NCBI GenBank assembly: GCA_964493425.1
Contig: CAZBMW010000003.1
Span: 62,001 to 126,000, forward strand
Direction: 5' to 3'
DNA: 64,000 bases
Source: CAYLMG01 sp964493425
GTDB lineage: Bacteria > Planctomycetota > Phycisphaerae > Sedimentisphaerales > Anaerobacaceae
The notes under the pieces are model-generated. The model was not told where the DNA came from. It did not search any database and saw only the letters and a program-made list of their open reading frames with translations. Position 1 is the stretch's first letter, and each line of letters starts with the position of its first letter. Made by a program: the position numbers and the translations under genes. Positions 44,121 to 53,754 of the stretch are shown here, piece after piece.

Positions 44121-44669
44121 ATGATAATGGAAAAGGATAAGCTGGAAAATTCGTTAAACGAATTATCTGACCGGACGAGAGAACCTGTCCGACCGGGTCT
44201 TGCGGGAGATATTAAAAGCGAGATTCCACACGACCTGTCCGGACATAGAGGCGGCCTGGATACTATAAGAATAATGATAGATTTAAGGGTAAATAAGCTC
44301 GTGGCAGCAGCAGTGATAATTGCAACGATACTTTTAGGTATAACTTTTTGGCCGGATGGTGTTTCAAACAGTGATAGTTTATATCAGGATGGTAAACTTC
44401 TTGTAAAATACTTACTGAAAGGTGAGATGGCAACCAGCAAAAGTATGCTAGCCGATTTACCGGCATCCAGCGGCTTTTTTCGGGATGGTAGAGAAGTCGT
44501 GTATTACGGCGGTGGTGTTGAGAAGTCAGATAAGGATGCGTTGATGATGCACTGGAAGATTTCTGAAGATAGCTACCGTGTGATATATGGCGATTTTAGA
44601 ACTGAGGTTGTTACAGCATCAGAGCTGATAAGACTGCAGGCTAAGATGCTGCAAAGAAGGACAAAATGA
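44121..44669 (+). CDS. Single-pass membrane protein, likely anti-sigma partner
   Basis: 182 residues from ATG 44121 (AGG upstream; the longer TTG frame from 44076 is not used). A charged cytoplasmic region (1-60), one membrane helix (about 61-78, LVAAAVIIATILLGITFW), then about 100 extracytoplasmic residues. It has no zinc-binding HxxxCxxC motif, unlike the protein at 55494. Position directly behind an ECF gene and topology suggest an anti-sigma or sensor role, but no family is recognised. Confidence 0.6.
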   Translation: MIMEKDKLENSLNELSDRTREPVRPGLAGDIKSEIPHDLSGHRGGLDTIRIMIDLRVNKLVAAAVIIATILLGITFWPDGVSNSDSLYQDGKLLVKYLLKGEMATSKSMLADLPASSGFFRDGREVVYYGGGVEKSDKDALMMHWKISEDSYRVIYGDFRTEVVTASELIRLQAKMLQRRTK

Positions 44670-44819
44670 CGGTCTTTTGTGTTTGTTGTAGTATTTCTTA
44701 TTGCTTGACTTATGAAAATTAATATGGTAAGTTAAGAAAAATGGGAAATTTAAGCAGGTTTTTTACAAGGTTATCTTTAAATAAGTTTTTTTAACTTCAC
44801 ATTTTCGAAAGGGTATCTT

Positions 44820-45584
44820 ATGAGAGGCAAAAAGGCATTTACACTGGTCGAATTGTTGGTTGTGATAGCTGTTATTGCTTTGCTGCTGTCGATATTAATA
44901 CCGGCGCTGCGTTTGGCAAGAGACCAGGCTATGCGGGCAGCATGTTCCAATAACATCTATCAGCACCTCCTTGCTTTGACTATTTATGCCGATGAACACC
45001 GGGGCCGACTTCCGGTGGAGCACGGTGGTTGGTGGATTTGGGATGTTTCCCGCGTAAATTGTAATGTCTTACTGCAAAATATGGGTATAGATGTATCCAA
45101 ATATGAAGGGGCTATTCCGGTACAGCCTGTTTTTTATTGTCCGGCTAATCCGATGCACAGAAAATATAAGGATGTGGCCTGGGATTATTCGTCTGGCTAC
45201 CGGGTTACCGGTTATCTATTTCTTTGGTGGGGGGACAATTGGAGTGGCGCGGGGATTGAGTATGACGAGGACGAAGCTGCTAAAGAGTTCCTTAGAAGGA
45301 TAGATGTCAAACAACCCTCGAAGGCCGAGCTTGTATTAGACGTGACCATGAGTGATGCGGACAACTGGGATTCGGATGATTATCCTGACGGCAACTTTGC
45401 ACAAATAATGTGCGGCGGCATGCCTGATATTTATGGAAATCCGGACAGCAGCAGCCATGTGTTGAATGAAAGAAAAGCCGCAGGTGGTAATGCAGGATTT
45501 GCTGATGGTCACGTAGAGTGGCGTCCTTTTAATAAAATGAAGATACGTCATCGTCCCTTTGGCTGCCCCATGTTCTGGTGGTAA
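44820..45584 (+). CDS. Prepilin-like (type II pseudopilin) protein
   Basis: 254 residues. The prepilin signal KKAFTLVELLVVIAVIALLL (residues 4-23) would be cut before Phe; the residue before the cut is Ala instead of the usual Gly. GGNAGFADGHVEW near the end is the H-X9-DG-type motif of planctomycete pseudopilins. These proteins form pilus-like fibres or secretion pseudopili; the exact role is unknown. It follows the ECF/membrane-protein pair, 150 bases downstream with an AT-rich leader. GAAAGGG precedes the ATG. Confidence 0.85.
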   Translation: MRGKKAFTLVELLVVIAVIALLLSILIPALRLARDQAMRAACSNNIYQHLLALTIYADEHRGRLPVEHGGWWIWDVSRVNCNVLLQNMGIDVSKYEGAIPVQPVFYCPANPMHRKYKDVAWDYSSGYRVTGYLFLWWGDNWSGAGIEYDEDEAAKEFLRRIDVKQPSKAELVLDVTMSDADNWDSDDYPDGNFAQIMCGGMPDIYGNPDSSSHVLNERKAAGGNAGFADGHVEWRPFNKMKIRHRPFGCPMFWW

Positions 45585-45677
45585 AAAGTATCGAAAAGAC
45601 CCATTTAACAGCTATCACACACTGCGAAGCAAGATAAGGGAAGTTGTAGCTGTGCTTTCCGAGCAGGAGTGTGGATA

Positions 45678-46649
45678 TTATATTTGTTCATTCAGGTTAA
45701 TTATATTCTCAGCGGTGCTGACCACTTTTTTGCGCAGAGCTCTTGGCGCGAGCACTTGTACCTGGTCGCCGTAACCGAGTACCCACCATGATATTTCTCC
45801 CAGCCCGTCAATACGGAACTCAACAATGGCAGAACCGTCTTTGTTGTAAGTAACTTTTTGTGTGCTGTGCCATTGTACTTCGGCTACGTTGGCGGCAACT
45901 TTGGGTAAGAATCGCAGCTTTATATTATAGATTTTACCTTCGGGTATCATCGACCAGGCTCTACCGAGATAATCGTCAAGGTTGAAGTGTTCTCCATCGA
46001 CGAAACATTTATCGAGCATCTGAAGTTCTTTGATTCGGCTTAGTTTGAGTGTTCGTATACTCTTATGCAATGCGGACAGTCCCAGGACATACCATGCCCG
46101 CTGGTTGTACAATAAATGATAAGGGTCCAGGTCCAATTCTATGATATTGCCCTCGAAAAGCGAATGATAGCGGATGTGAACTTTACGTTTTTTTTCGATG
46201 GCCTTCTGCAGACTTTCGAAGGTTTTGTCGAGCAGCCTCATCGGTGCCTGGGGATTAAGTCTGGTAGATATACTGCGTAAGGATGTGTTGCAGTATCTCC
46301 TTATTTTGGCAGGCAGATTGTTTTCAATTTTCAGGGCGGCAAGAAGTGCAGAGTTTTTGAAAGGTATCTGCATCTGATTGCTTACCTTGTGTACCAGCAG
46401 AAGAAGGCTGAGTGCCTCCTGAAGATTAAGGTCTATAGGAGGCAGAAAGAATTCAGGGTCTATGGTATAGCTGCCGTTTTTGGAGTCGTAATGATATGGG
46501 ACACCAATAAGCTGCAGTTCCTTGAGGTCTCGAAATACGGTGCGGCGGCTTGTGCCGAATGTTTTTGCCAAATCATCCACCGTGCAGTTTTTACCTGCCT
46601 GTAAGGTAGTTAAGATTTGCACAATTCTGCCTACTCTGCTGCTCTTCAT
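45678..46649 (-). CDS. HTH-WYL transcriptional regulator
   Basis: 323 residues. Residues 1-60 form a DeoR-like helix-turn-helix (VDDLAKTFGTSRRTVFRDLKEL in two pieces). The WYL domain follows at about 150-230 (PYHLLYNQRAWYVLGLS, the W-Y-V/L core) and a C-terminal extension (WCX). WYL regulators sense small ligands or nucleic acids and control DNA repair or defence genes in some bacteria; no such genes are adjacent here. It has an exact-consensus promoter and converges with the pseudopilin gene. Confidence 0.9.
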   Translation of the reverse strand: MKSSRVGRIVQILTTLQAGKNCTVDDLAKTFGTSRRTVFRDLKELQLIGVPYHYDSKNGSYTIDPEFFLPPIDLNLQEALSLLLLVHKVSNQMQIPFKNSALLAALKIENNLPAKIRRYCNTSLRSISTRLNPQAPMRLLDKTFESLQKAIEKKRKVHIRYHSLFEGNIIELDLDPYHLLYNQRAWYVLGLSALHKSIRTLKLSRIKELQMLDKCFVDGEHFNLDDYLGRAWSMIPEGKIYNIKLRFLPKVAANVAEVQWHSTQKVTYNKDGSAIVEFRIDGLGEISWWVLGYGDQVQVLAPRALRKKVVSTAENIINLNEQI

Positions 46650-46703
46650 ATTCTGCTGTCCTATTCGAGCGACCTTCTTTCCCCTTTGGTTTGTAACAAG
46701 GAT

Positions 46704-46733
46704 ATTATACAGGTGATTATATCATTTTGTCAA
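46704..46733 (-). promoter_or_regulatory. Sigma-70 promoter of the WYL regulator
   Basis: Minus strand TTGACA (46728-46733), 18-base spacer, TATAAT (46704-46709). Start near 46697, about 48 bases before the ATG. Confidence 0.72.
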
Positions 46734-46803
46734 AATTTTATACAGCCGATTTACAAAAAAGAGCTTTATATTAAACAAAAAAATCTCACTGTGAACTAGG
46801 TTA

Positions 46804-46832
46804 TTGAAATATTTGTATTCTAAAGATAAAAT
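46804..46832 (+). promoter_or_regulatory. Candidate promoter of the zinc-ribbon membrane protein
   Basis: TTGAAA (46804-46809), 17-base spacer, TAAAAT (46827-46832), about 37 bases upstream of ATG 46869. Divergent from the WYL promoter; the 70 bases between them could be co-regulated. Confidence 0.42.
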
Positions 46833-46868
46833 AAACCTGTATTTTCTTATAAGTGACAGATTTTTGCT

Positions 46869-47903
46869 ATGATAAGATTTGACTGCAAAAACTGCGGGCA
46901 AAAGATTGCCGTTGCCGAAACACAAGCCGGCAAAAAAGGCAGGTGTCCGAAATGTAAAACTATACTTGTAGTTCCTGCGGATTTTACGCTGGAATTTGAG
47001 TCCGAGAGGGCACAAATTAACCTTCAGGAGGCCGACAAGCTCGAAGACAGGCTGGAAAAAGCCGGCTTGAATCTGACATTTCTCGATGCTTCTGATAAAG
47101 ATAAAGCCGGCGAAATACCGGCTGTATCCGAGAGCACTGCTGATAGGCGTGCTAAAGAGCTTCAGAGGCTTGAGGAAAGATTCGAAACAGCCGGAGGAAG
47201 CGAGTCTATAGGGCGACGTAAATTCCCTTGGCTTATCGATATATTTCTTTACCCGATCAGTACACCGGCTCTGATAATTATTGGAATTATTATTTCAATA
47301 CCGTTGCTTATCGATTTGGCGGCGATTTTATTTGGTCCATTAGGCTTTTTTATATCTATCCCCGGCTTTTTTGTAAAAATTGTCGTTGGATTGTATATGT
47401 ACTGGTACCTTTGTCACTGTGTCCGCGACAGTGCTGAAGGCAATATTCGTGCACCGGATGTGCTGGTCAGCTCTCCCACACTTGGGGATATGTTCTTTCA
47501 AACAGTAAAGGCGGTTGTTTGCCTTCTGTTCTTTTCTGCCCCGATGCTAATTTACTATTACAATGCGAGAAGTACGGATTTTATTTTCTGGCTTCTGTTC
47601 GGATTTGCGGTTTTCTTTTTTCCGATGGGATTTCTGGCGGTTATTATGTTTGATTCCATCAACGGCCTTAATCCAATCCTGCTGATAGGCTCAATCTTCA
47701 GCACATTTTTTCAATACCTTGGCTTGCTTTTTCTATTTTCCATCTTAGGCTGGCTGGTAATACAGGTTTTTTCAGTTACATCAGATTCGGTAATTCTAAA
47801 TCTTCTGATGCCATTGGCAATTATCTACCTTTCGCTGGTAACAACGCATCTTCTCGGGCGATTCTACTGGCGGAATCAGGACAAGCTGAGGTGGGCAGTG
47901 TAG
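46869..47903 (+). CDS. Zinc-ribbon multi-pass membrane protein
   Basis: 344 residues. Residues 1-37 form an MJ0042-like zinc ribbon with CKNC and CPKC (FDCKNCGQKIAV, GRCPKCKTILVVP), then a charged coiled-coil-like linker (residues 45-105), then six or so membrane segments from about 125 (IIIGIIISIPLLIDLA, LLFFSAPMLIYYY, FLAVIMF, others). Membrane proteins with this zinc ribbon start are frequent in planctomycetes; function is unknown. It converges with hisD 13 bases away. Confidence 0.75.
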   Translation: MIRFDCKNCGQKIAVAETQAGKKGRCPKCKTILVVPADFTLEFESERAQINLQEADKLEDRLEKAGLNLTFLDASDKDKAGEIPAVSESTADRRAKELQRLEERFETAGGSESIGRRKFPWLIDIFLYPISTPALIIIGIIISIPLLIDLAAILFGPLGFFISIPGFFVKIVVGLYMYWYLCHCVRDSAEGNIRAPDVLVSSPTLGDMFFQTVKAVVCLLFFSAPMLIYYYNARSTDFIFWLLFGFAVFFFPMGFLAVIMFDSINGLNPILLIGSIFSTFFQYLGLLFLFSILGWLVIQVFSVTSDSVILNLLMPLAIIYLSLVTTHLLGRFYWRNQDKLRWAV

Positions 47904-47916
47904 TCTGCAGTGAGAT

Positions 47917-49233
47917 TTATTTGTTACGGCGGATTTGTACACTTTTGGCGTGGGCGTCGAGCCCTTCGATTTGTGCAAGCCGAATAATCTCTTCGGCGCT
48001 GCGAGCTAATTTTTCTTTGTCGTATTCGATGATGCTGGTTGACTTGATAAAATCGTTGCTGCTGAGGGCGCTGAAGAACTTTGCGGTCATACCGGTTGGC
48101 AGAGTATGGCTCGGTCCCGCCCAGTAGTCACCAACGGCGACAGGAGTATAATCGCCGATAAAGATTGCGCCGGCATTGTCGATTTTTTCGGCGACCACTC
48201 TGCTTTGTTCGCCGCACTGGATTTCAAGATGCTCGGGTGCAAAATTGTTGGCCTGGAAGATACAATCGTCCATATCTTCAAAAACGACTATTGCACAGAA
48301 GTCCTCAAGGCACTTAATCGTTTGCTGTGAGCGGTCCAGTTTTTTAACCTGTTTTTCGAGCTCGGTGAGCACGTTTTCTGCCAATCGCTGTGAATCGGTA
48401 AACAGAACGGCGCTGCCTAGCGAATGTTCAGCTTGGCTGAGCATATCTGCTGCGACCCAGGCGGGATTGGCTTTGTCGTTCGCTATTATCAGGACCTCGC
48501 TCGGCCCTGCTATCGAGTCGATATCCACGAGCCCGAAGAGATGTTTTTTTGCCATTTGTACCCAGGTGTTTCCCGGTCCGACGATTTTGTCCACCTTTTT
48601 GATTGTCTGCGTGCCGTAAGCCAAAGCCGCCACGCCTTGAGAGCCTCCAATTCGATAGACCTCGTTGATACCGAGTTCGTAACAAGCCGCTAAAATTACA
48701 GGGTGGATGCTGCCCTTGTGTCTTGGTGGTGAGATTACTGCAATTTCTTTAACACCTGCTACCTGGGCGGGTACTGCTGTCATTATCACGGTCGAGGGCA
48801 GCGGTGCCGATGCACCCGGTACACAAAGGCCGACCCTCTTTAAGGCAGTATATTTTATTCCGGTACCGTCATTGAAACTCGATCTATCCGTTATAAAAAT
48901 TTTCTGCTGATACTTTCTAACGTTGTCAATCGATTTGCGTACAGCCGACAGTAAATCTTTGTCCATTCGGCTATGTGCCTCTTTTAATTCTCGGTCGTTT
49001 ACCCTGAGCTGAGATGCAGACAGTTTAACGTTGTCGAATTTTTCGGTAAATTCAATTAAAGCCTGGTTCTGCCGCTTTCTTACGGCATCAAGTATTTTCA
49101 TCAGCTGCTCGTATCTTTCGTCGCCGGGCAGGAAATATGAGGCCTCGAATAATTTTTTGTGAAGGTCCATTATTTTTTGATGCCATTGGGTATCTGAGGC
49201 CTGGATAAGGATTTTGGCAAGATTGCCGGCCAT
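47917..49233 (-). CDS. hisD: Histidinol dehydrogenase
   Basis: 438 residues, normal. Typical motifs: GLCVPGASAPLPSTVIMTAVPA (near 130), IGGSQGVAALAYGT, KIVGPGN, IDSIAGPSE, AEHSLGSAVLFTDS, NNFAPEHLEI and GPSHTLPTG with conserved metal and catalytic histidines. It makes the last two oxidations to histidine. No other his genes are present. It is the last gene of the acn operon, 9 bases after the secreted protein. AGGAG lies 6 bases before ATG. Confidence 0.95.
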   Translation of the reverse strand: MAGNLAKILIQASDTQWHQKIMDLHKKLFEASYFLPGDERYEQLMKILDAVRKRQNQALIEFTEKFDNVKLSASQLRVNDRELKEAHSRMDKDLLSAVRKSIDNVRKYQQKIFITDRSSFNDGTGIKYTALKRVGLCVPGASAPLPSTVIMTAVPAQVAGVKEIAVISPPRHKGSIHPVILAACYELGINEVYRIGGSQGVAALAYGTQTIKKVDKIVGPGNTWVQMAKKHLFGLVDIDSIAGPSEVLIIANDKANPAWVAADMLSQAEHSLGSAVLFTDSQRLAENVLTELEKQVKKLDRSQQTIKCLEDFCAIVVFEDMDDCIFQANNFAPEHLEIQCGEQSRVVAEKIDNAGAIFIGDYTPVAVGDYWAGPSHTLPTGMTAKFFSALSSNDFIKSTSIIEYDKEKLARSAEEIIRLAQIEGLDAHAKSVQIRRNK

Positions 49234-49242
49234 ATTGTGCTC

Positions 49243-50034
49243 CTATATTCCAAAATTGCCATAGCTGTAGGCACGTCTTGCGCGCTGGAGCAGCAGATAA
49301 TAGCTGCCTTTATATTTTGTAATGGTTCCAGCTACCTTGAATCGAATTTTCTCGAGCTCAACTGACTGTTTCTGCCAGGCGTTCTCAAGCGTCCGGCAGG
49401 GCAGCAGTGGTATTGAAATATTCTCGAGGTTTCTGCCGAGGGCATCAAGAACGAAGACGGTTTTGCCGTCCGGCTGTTTTAGTATGAATCCGGTCCTGTC
49501 GGCAAGAGCGTAGTTTTGCTCGAGATCGAGTCCTTTTTGTATTTGTGCCGGCCGAATAGCTTTTTCGGCGGTCAGTTTCTCTAGGACATGAGCAGGCAAT
49601 TGCAGTTCATCGTCGGGCTTGCCGGCCTGTGTTTTTTGCTGCTTCTTTGGGCGTATGTTCTCGATTTTTCTAATCTGGCCGACGGGCAGGTAGTTATCTA
49701 CAAAGAAGTAGTTTTTTTCTTTATAAGCTGTTACCCTGCCCCAGATGCGAAAGCCGGTTTCGGGGTCCTGTTTTATATTGGCAGCCATTTTTTCAAGACT
49801 TATGGACGGCAGCAGCTCGATATCTGTTCCGCTCTTAATGACTGCTTTGTCGTCTCTGAGGTCGTTGTCAAGTCTGAAATAATATGTACCGTTGGTATCG
49901 GGGACAGTCAGTTTGCCGTCAACGCCGCTCAGCGCCATCCCGTCTCTTAACAGGACATCCGGATCAGGCTGCCGAGCGAAAGCTGTGAGGTATGCTGAAA
50001 ATACTAAAATTATTAACAGTGATTTTTTTAACAT
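49243..50034 (-). CDS. Exported protein of unknown function
   Basis: 263 residues. The signal peptide (LLIILVFSAYLTAFA) ends near residue 20. The mature part has a possible OB-like start (LLRDGMALSGVDGKL) and a C-terminal block VAGTITKYKGSYYLLLQRARR, which resembles an earlier GRVTAYKEKNYFFVDNYL, suggesting two copies of a related beta module (about 95-115 and 238-258). No family is recognised. It lies between a LOG gene and hisD with short gaps. Confidence 0.7.
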   Translation of the reverse strand: MLKKSLLIILVFSAYLTAFARQPDPDVLLRDGMALSGVDGKLTVPDTNGTYYFRLDNDLRDDKAVIKSGTDIELLPSISLEKMAANIKQDPETGFRIWGRVTAYKEKNYFFVDNYLPVGQIRKIENIRPKKQQKTQAGKPDDELQLPAHVLEKLTAEKAIRPAQIQKGLDLEQNYALADRTGFILKQPDGKTVFVLDALGRNLENISIPLLPCRTLENAWQKQSVELEKIRFKVAGTITKYKGSYYLLLQRARRAYSYGNFGI

Positions 50035-50056
50035 AATTAATCCTGTTTAAAATGTA

Positions 50057-50584
50057 TTAGTCAAATATTTGTTTTAGAATCTCTAAAACCCTCTCCGGTT
50101 CTTCGGCTATCTGTATATATTGTATGCACCCGGGGTCTTCGGCCTTCATCAAATCAACAATAGGCTTCCAGAAACCACCTGCCAGTATAACCGGTTTATT
50201 ATCATTTATAAAGCCTTTATTTTTCAATTCCCAGACCTTTGCCAGCTCCAGCAGGGTGCCCGTTGAGCCCGGTAGGACAATATAAGCCTGTGCCGTTTTT
50301 ATCAGTGTATCGAGCCGCTTATCAAGTGTCTCGGTTATAATCTCTTTGCTTATATATTCATTGGCTCTGCCGGCGGCAAAGGCTTTGCAGGTAACGCCGA
50401 TAGTTTTACCGCCGGCCTGCGAAGAGCCTTTCGCAGCCGCCAACATTGTGCCGCCGTATCCGCCGTTAATTATTGTAAAGCCGGCTTCCGCAAGCAGCGT
50501 ACCGATTCTCTCAGCTAATACGAATGCGTCATCATTCGGCTGTGACCTGCCGCTGCCGAAAATAGCTATAATTCTGTCACCCAT
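50057..50584 (-). CDS. LOG/SLOG-family protein (lysine decarboxylase-like fold)
   Basis: 175 residues. The Rossmann-type fold shows GGYGGTMLAAAKG (about 42-54) and LPGSTGTLLELAKVWE (about 103-118), a variant of the PGGxGT-x-E motif of cytokinin-activating LOG enzymes. Nucleotide phosphoribohydrolase activity is plausible but the motif is degenerate (PGST rather than PGGx). ATGGGTGA overlaps the aconitase stop by 8 bases, so translation is coupled. Confidence 0.75.
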   Translation of the reverse strand: MGDRIIAIFGSGRSQPNDDAFVLAERIGTLLAEAGFTIINGGYGGTMLAAAKGSSQAGGKTIGVTCKAFAAGRANEYISKEIITETLDKRLDTLIKTAQAYIVLPGSTGTLLELAKVWELKNKGFINDNKPVILAGGFWKPIVDLMKAEDPGCIQYIQIAEEPERVLEILKQIFD

Positions 50585-52550
50585 TTGCTTTTTTACGCGT
50601 TAAGTTTAACAAACCTGCCGACAGCAGAATTTCTCTTTCCCTGTCGGATAGGCTGAGACTGCCGACAAATTCAAATGAGCTGCTTTTGTTAATAATGGTC
50701 ACCTTATCACCGATTTTTATCGCTTCCAGAAGACCGGTTATCTCCAGTTGGTCATCTGTGTTGAGCTTTTTATAATCGTTATAGTCGGCAAATTCTATCG
50801 GCACGATGCAAAAATTAATTAAGTTTGACCTGTGAATTCTCTCAATGCTTTTGGCTATTACGACACGAACGCCGAGATACATCGGACAAAGCGCAGCATG
50901 TTCTCTTGAAGAGCCCTGGCCGTAACTGAGGCCGGCTACAATGATGCCAGCAGTGCTTTTTTTCTTTAACTCGAGTGCACGCTGAGAAAAACTCACCTTG
51001 TTTTGCTCGTTGAAGCAGTTGAAAACATATTTGGCGTATTCCGGCACATTTGAGCGGAGCTTGAGGAATGGGCCTGCGGGCATAATATGGTCGGTTGTTA
51101 CCTTGTCGCCGGCTTTTATAAGCACCTGTCCTTTAAGCGAATCGGGCAGCGGCGGCGGAGACTCAGGAACAACAATTGTCGGAGCCCGCAAAACCTTTAC
51201 TTTTTCCGCGTCTTTTACGCTGAGAGGTTTTTCTATCATACTGTCGTCAACGTCAAATTGCTCGGGCATCGGGCAGTTTGGGTATTCAATTGCAAGAAGT
51301 TTCGGCAAATCTCGAGGGTCGGTTACTTTTGCTGTTAATGCTGAAGCTACAGCAGTTTCCGGGCTGACTAAAAAAATCTGGTCATTTTTTGTTCCGCTTC
51401 GGCCGGCGAAGTTTCTGTTGAATGTTCTAAGGCTCACGACGCCGTCAGCGGGAGAAAATCCCTGCCCTATACAGGGTCCGCAGCCTGATTCGAGAATTCT
51501 TGCACCGGCACTTACGATATCAGAAAGGGCGCCGTTCGAAGCGAGCATATTCAGGACCTGTCTGCTGCCGGGTGCGATAGCGAATTCCACCGTGCTATTT
51601 ATGTGCCTGCCTTTTAAGACTTTCGCGACCATCATCAAATCTGTGAAGCTGGAATTCGTGCAGCTTCCGATGACCACCTGATTTACTTTGGAGCCTGCGA
51701 TTTCGGCTACTGTCTCGACATTGTCAGGGGAAGAAGGGCAGGCAGCCATCGGTTCAAGCTCAGATAGATCGATTTCAATGGTTCTGTCGTATTCGGCGTC
51801 GGTATCCGCAGTCAGAGCTTTGAAATCGGTTTCTCTTTTCTGGGCTGCAAGAAATTTTCTGGTTTGTTCATCACTTGGGAATATGCTTGTCGTTACGCCC
51901 AGTTCCGCACCCATATTCGTAATTGTTGCTCTCTGTGGTACTGAAAGAGTGGAAACTGCATCACCGGAATACTCGATTGCCCAGCCGACATTGCCTTTCG
52001 TTGTGAGAATGCTTAGCAGTTTGAGAATTATATCTTTTGCCGAGACCCAGTTATTAAGGCGGCTGGCAAGCTTTATGCCTAGCACTTTTGGACATTTCAG
52101 ATAGAAAGGCCCGCCGGCCATAGCAGCCGCCACATCAAGCCCTCCAGCACCAATAGCCAAAGCTCCTATACCTCCGTCAGTAGGTGTATGTGAATCACTG
52201 CCGAGCAGTGTTGCGCCGGGCCTGCCAAAGCGTTCGAGATGAACCTGATGGCAAATACCATTGCCGGCCCTTGAGTGATAAGCACCGGCTTTGGCAGCGA
52301 TTGTTTGCAGATACAGATGGTCGTTATGATTTTCCGGGCCTAACTGACTGATATTGTGGTCGATATAACTGACCGAAAGCGCGGTTTTTACTCTGCCGTT
52401 ACCTATCGACTCATAAAGCAGAAAAGCTGTTGTGCCTGTAGCGTCCTGGGTAAGTGTCTGGTCGATTCGTATAGCGATTTCCTGGCCGACAGCGAGACTG
52501 CCTCCAATTAGATGGTTAGATAATATTTTATAAATCAGCGTTTGACTCAT
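50577..52550 (-). CDS. acnA: Aconitate hydratase
   Basis: 657 residues, the shorter type of aconitase. Fe-S cysteines are in VVIGSCTNSS and SGCGPCIGQG; DHNISQLG, GSDSHTPTDGG and the C-terminal swivel domain (DKVTTDHIMPAGPFLKLRSN, YGQGSSREHAALCP) are present. It interconverts citrate and isocitrate in the TCA cycle. It heads the operon acn, LOG, secreted protein, hisD. TTGTTT/TAAATT boxes upstream (near 52580-52610) are a weak promoter candidate. Confidence 0.95.
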   Translation of the reverse strand: MSQTLIYKILSNHLIGGSLAVGQEIAIRIDQTLTQDATGTTAFLLYESIGNGRVKTALSVSYIDHNISQLGPENHNDHLYLQTIAAKAGAYHSRAGNGICHQVHLERFGRPGATLLGSDSHTPTDGGIGALAIGAGGLDVAAAMAGGPFYLKCPKVLGIKLASRLNNWVSAKDIILKLLSILTTKGNVGWAIEYSGDAVSTLSVPQRATITNMGAELGVTTSIFPSDEQTRKFLAAQKRETDFKALTADTDAEYDRTIEIDLSELEPMAACPSSPDNVETVAEIAGSKVNQVVIGSCTNSSFTDLMMVAKVLKGRHINSTVEFAIAPGSRQVLNMLASNGALSDIVSAGARILESGCGPCIGQGFSPADGVVSLRTFNRNFAGRSGTKNDQIFLVSPETAVASALTAKVTDPRDLPKLLAIEYPNCPMPEQFDVDDSMIEKPLSVKDAEKVKVLRAPTIVVPESPPPLPDSLKGQVLIKAGDKVTTDHIMPAGPFLKLRSNVPEYAKYVFNCFNEQNKVSFSQRALELKKKSTAGIIVAGLSYGQGSSREHAALCPMYLGVRVVIAKSIERIHRSNLINFCIVPIEFADYNDYKKLNTDDQLEITGLLEAIKIGDKVTIINKSSSFEFVGSLSLSDREREILLSAGLLNLTRKKANG

Positions 52551-52675
52551 AATCAGTCTTTATAAAAGAAACAGGCAATTTAGCATAATCTGTGGGAAAA
52601 AACAAAATTATTTTACTTCTGTAAGACGTTATTTAGAAGCGTCTTGAGTGATGCGACAAGACCTAAGACAAAAAA

Positions 52676-52705
52676 GCGGCCTTGAGAATATTTTCTCAAG
52701 GCCGC
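52676..52705 (-). terminator. Strong Rho-independent terminator after the second pseudopilin
   Basis: Perfect 13-base-pair stem GCGGCCTTGAGAA / TTCTCAAGGCCGC with TATT loop, followed on the minus strand by TTTTTTG. It lies 71 bases after the stop at 52777. Confidence 0.88.
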
Positions 52706-52776
52706 TAGTAAAAAACTGAACAAAGTTTTAAGCAACCGGTACAGGTGTAACCTATACCTATCTTTTTGCTTTCTTA

Positions 52777-53754
52777 TTATGTGGGCGGTCTATATACTGC
52801 ACGCCTCTGTTTCTGGCCTTCATTTATCAGGATAGAATCAATTTTACTTCTGGGAAGAACCTTTTGATTAGCTGCATCTTCTTCAAAACAAGTTCCCTCT
52901 TCGATTGGCGGATCTTCACCGACCTCCTTTGGTACGGTAGAATAGGTTGACAACACCGTATAAATATTGTCACTATCAGCGCCGCAGTAAGGTTTTTCTT
53001 CATATCTCACGCTGCTGTCGTTGAATAGTACATTTTGTCCCTCAGAACGATGGTTGAGAGAATTTCCATATCTTTCCTCCTCTTTTGTGCCTGGATAAAT
53101 ATACCATATTGTTTCTGTGTCCTGCTCAAGAGTCAGATATGGACTTCTGTCAGCCATTAAAGCCATATCGGATTCGCTGTAAGGAGTCAAGGGATAATAA
53201 TAGTCAGTATCAAGAGTGCCAAATGGTACCTGGTAAGCGTAGCTATAGTGTTTCGCGGGCGGATTCCAGCCGCCGTTGCCACCGAAATCCCAGGCCTCAG
53301 TGATGTCCTGTTTATAGACAGTGTTGTTATCGTAGTCTTGAAGGTTGAATTCCACTGCAAGGGTATCGCCACCGCAGATAAATATCCTGGCCCCTGTGTC
53401 AGCATACTTAATCAAAAGAAACAAACAGGAACCAATTGTCGCCGGACAATCCTGCCAACCGCCGAAAGCACCTTCCTGACCCGCTGGTGTGGTATCTCTG
53501 CCGGCGTCCCAGCCCGGGTCAGTAATTAGGGGTCCCCAGTAGCTGTCTCTGCCTCCGGCACGAGGATATTTTTGTTCGTAGTCGTTGGCATATGTGTACA
53601 TCGATTTGCCAAAGCCTGACAGGTGGGTACCGCAGACGACTCGCTGTGCGATAAATCGCACCCTTGCCAGCGCCGGCATCAAGATGCCCATCAGCATCGC
53701 TATGATCGCGATAACGACCAGCAGCTCAACTAATGTAAAACCTTTCTTTTTCAT
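52777..53754 (-). CDS. Prepilin-like (pseudopilin) protein, paralog of 54417-55382
   Basis: 325 residues. MKKKGFTLVELLVVIAII gives a textbook prepilin cut after Gly5. GGRDSYWGPLI, AWDFGGNGGWNPPAKHYSYAYQ (in two pieces), MADRSPYL, NHRSEGQNVLFNDSSVRY and YCGADSDNIYT are shared with the neighbouring paralog. The H...NDSS segment corresponds to the H-X9-DG motif but with DS. It is assembled at the inner membrane by a type II/IV pilus system that is not in this window. It has its own promoter, about 315 bases upstream. Confidence 0.87.
   Translation of the reverse strand: MKKKGFTLVELLVVIAIIAMLMGILMPALARVRFIAQRVVCGTHLSGFGKSMYTYANDYEQKYPRAGGRDSYWGPLITDPGWDAGRDTTPAGQEGAFGGWQDCPATIGSCLFLLIKYADTGARIFICGGDTLAVEFNLQDYDNNTVYKQDITEAWDFGGNGGWNPPAKHYSYAYQVPFGTLDTDYYYPLTPYSESDMALMADRSPYLTLEQDTETIWYIYPGTKEEERYGNSLNHRSEGQNVLFNDSSVRYEEKPYCGADSDNIYTVLSTYSTVPKEVGEDPPIEEGTCFEEDAANQKVLPRSKIDSILINEGQKQRRAVYRPPT

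Noticed and set aside
46650..46868. WYL regulator as part of a defence island
   Set aside because: Neighbours are pseudopilin and membrane protein genes; no nuclease, methylase or helicase defence genes are adjacent.
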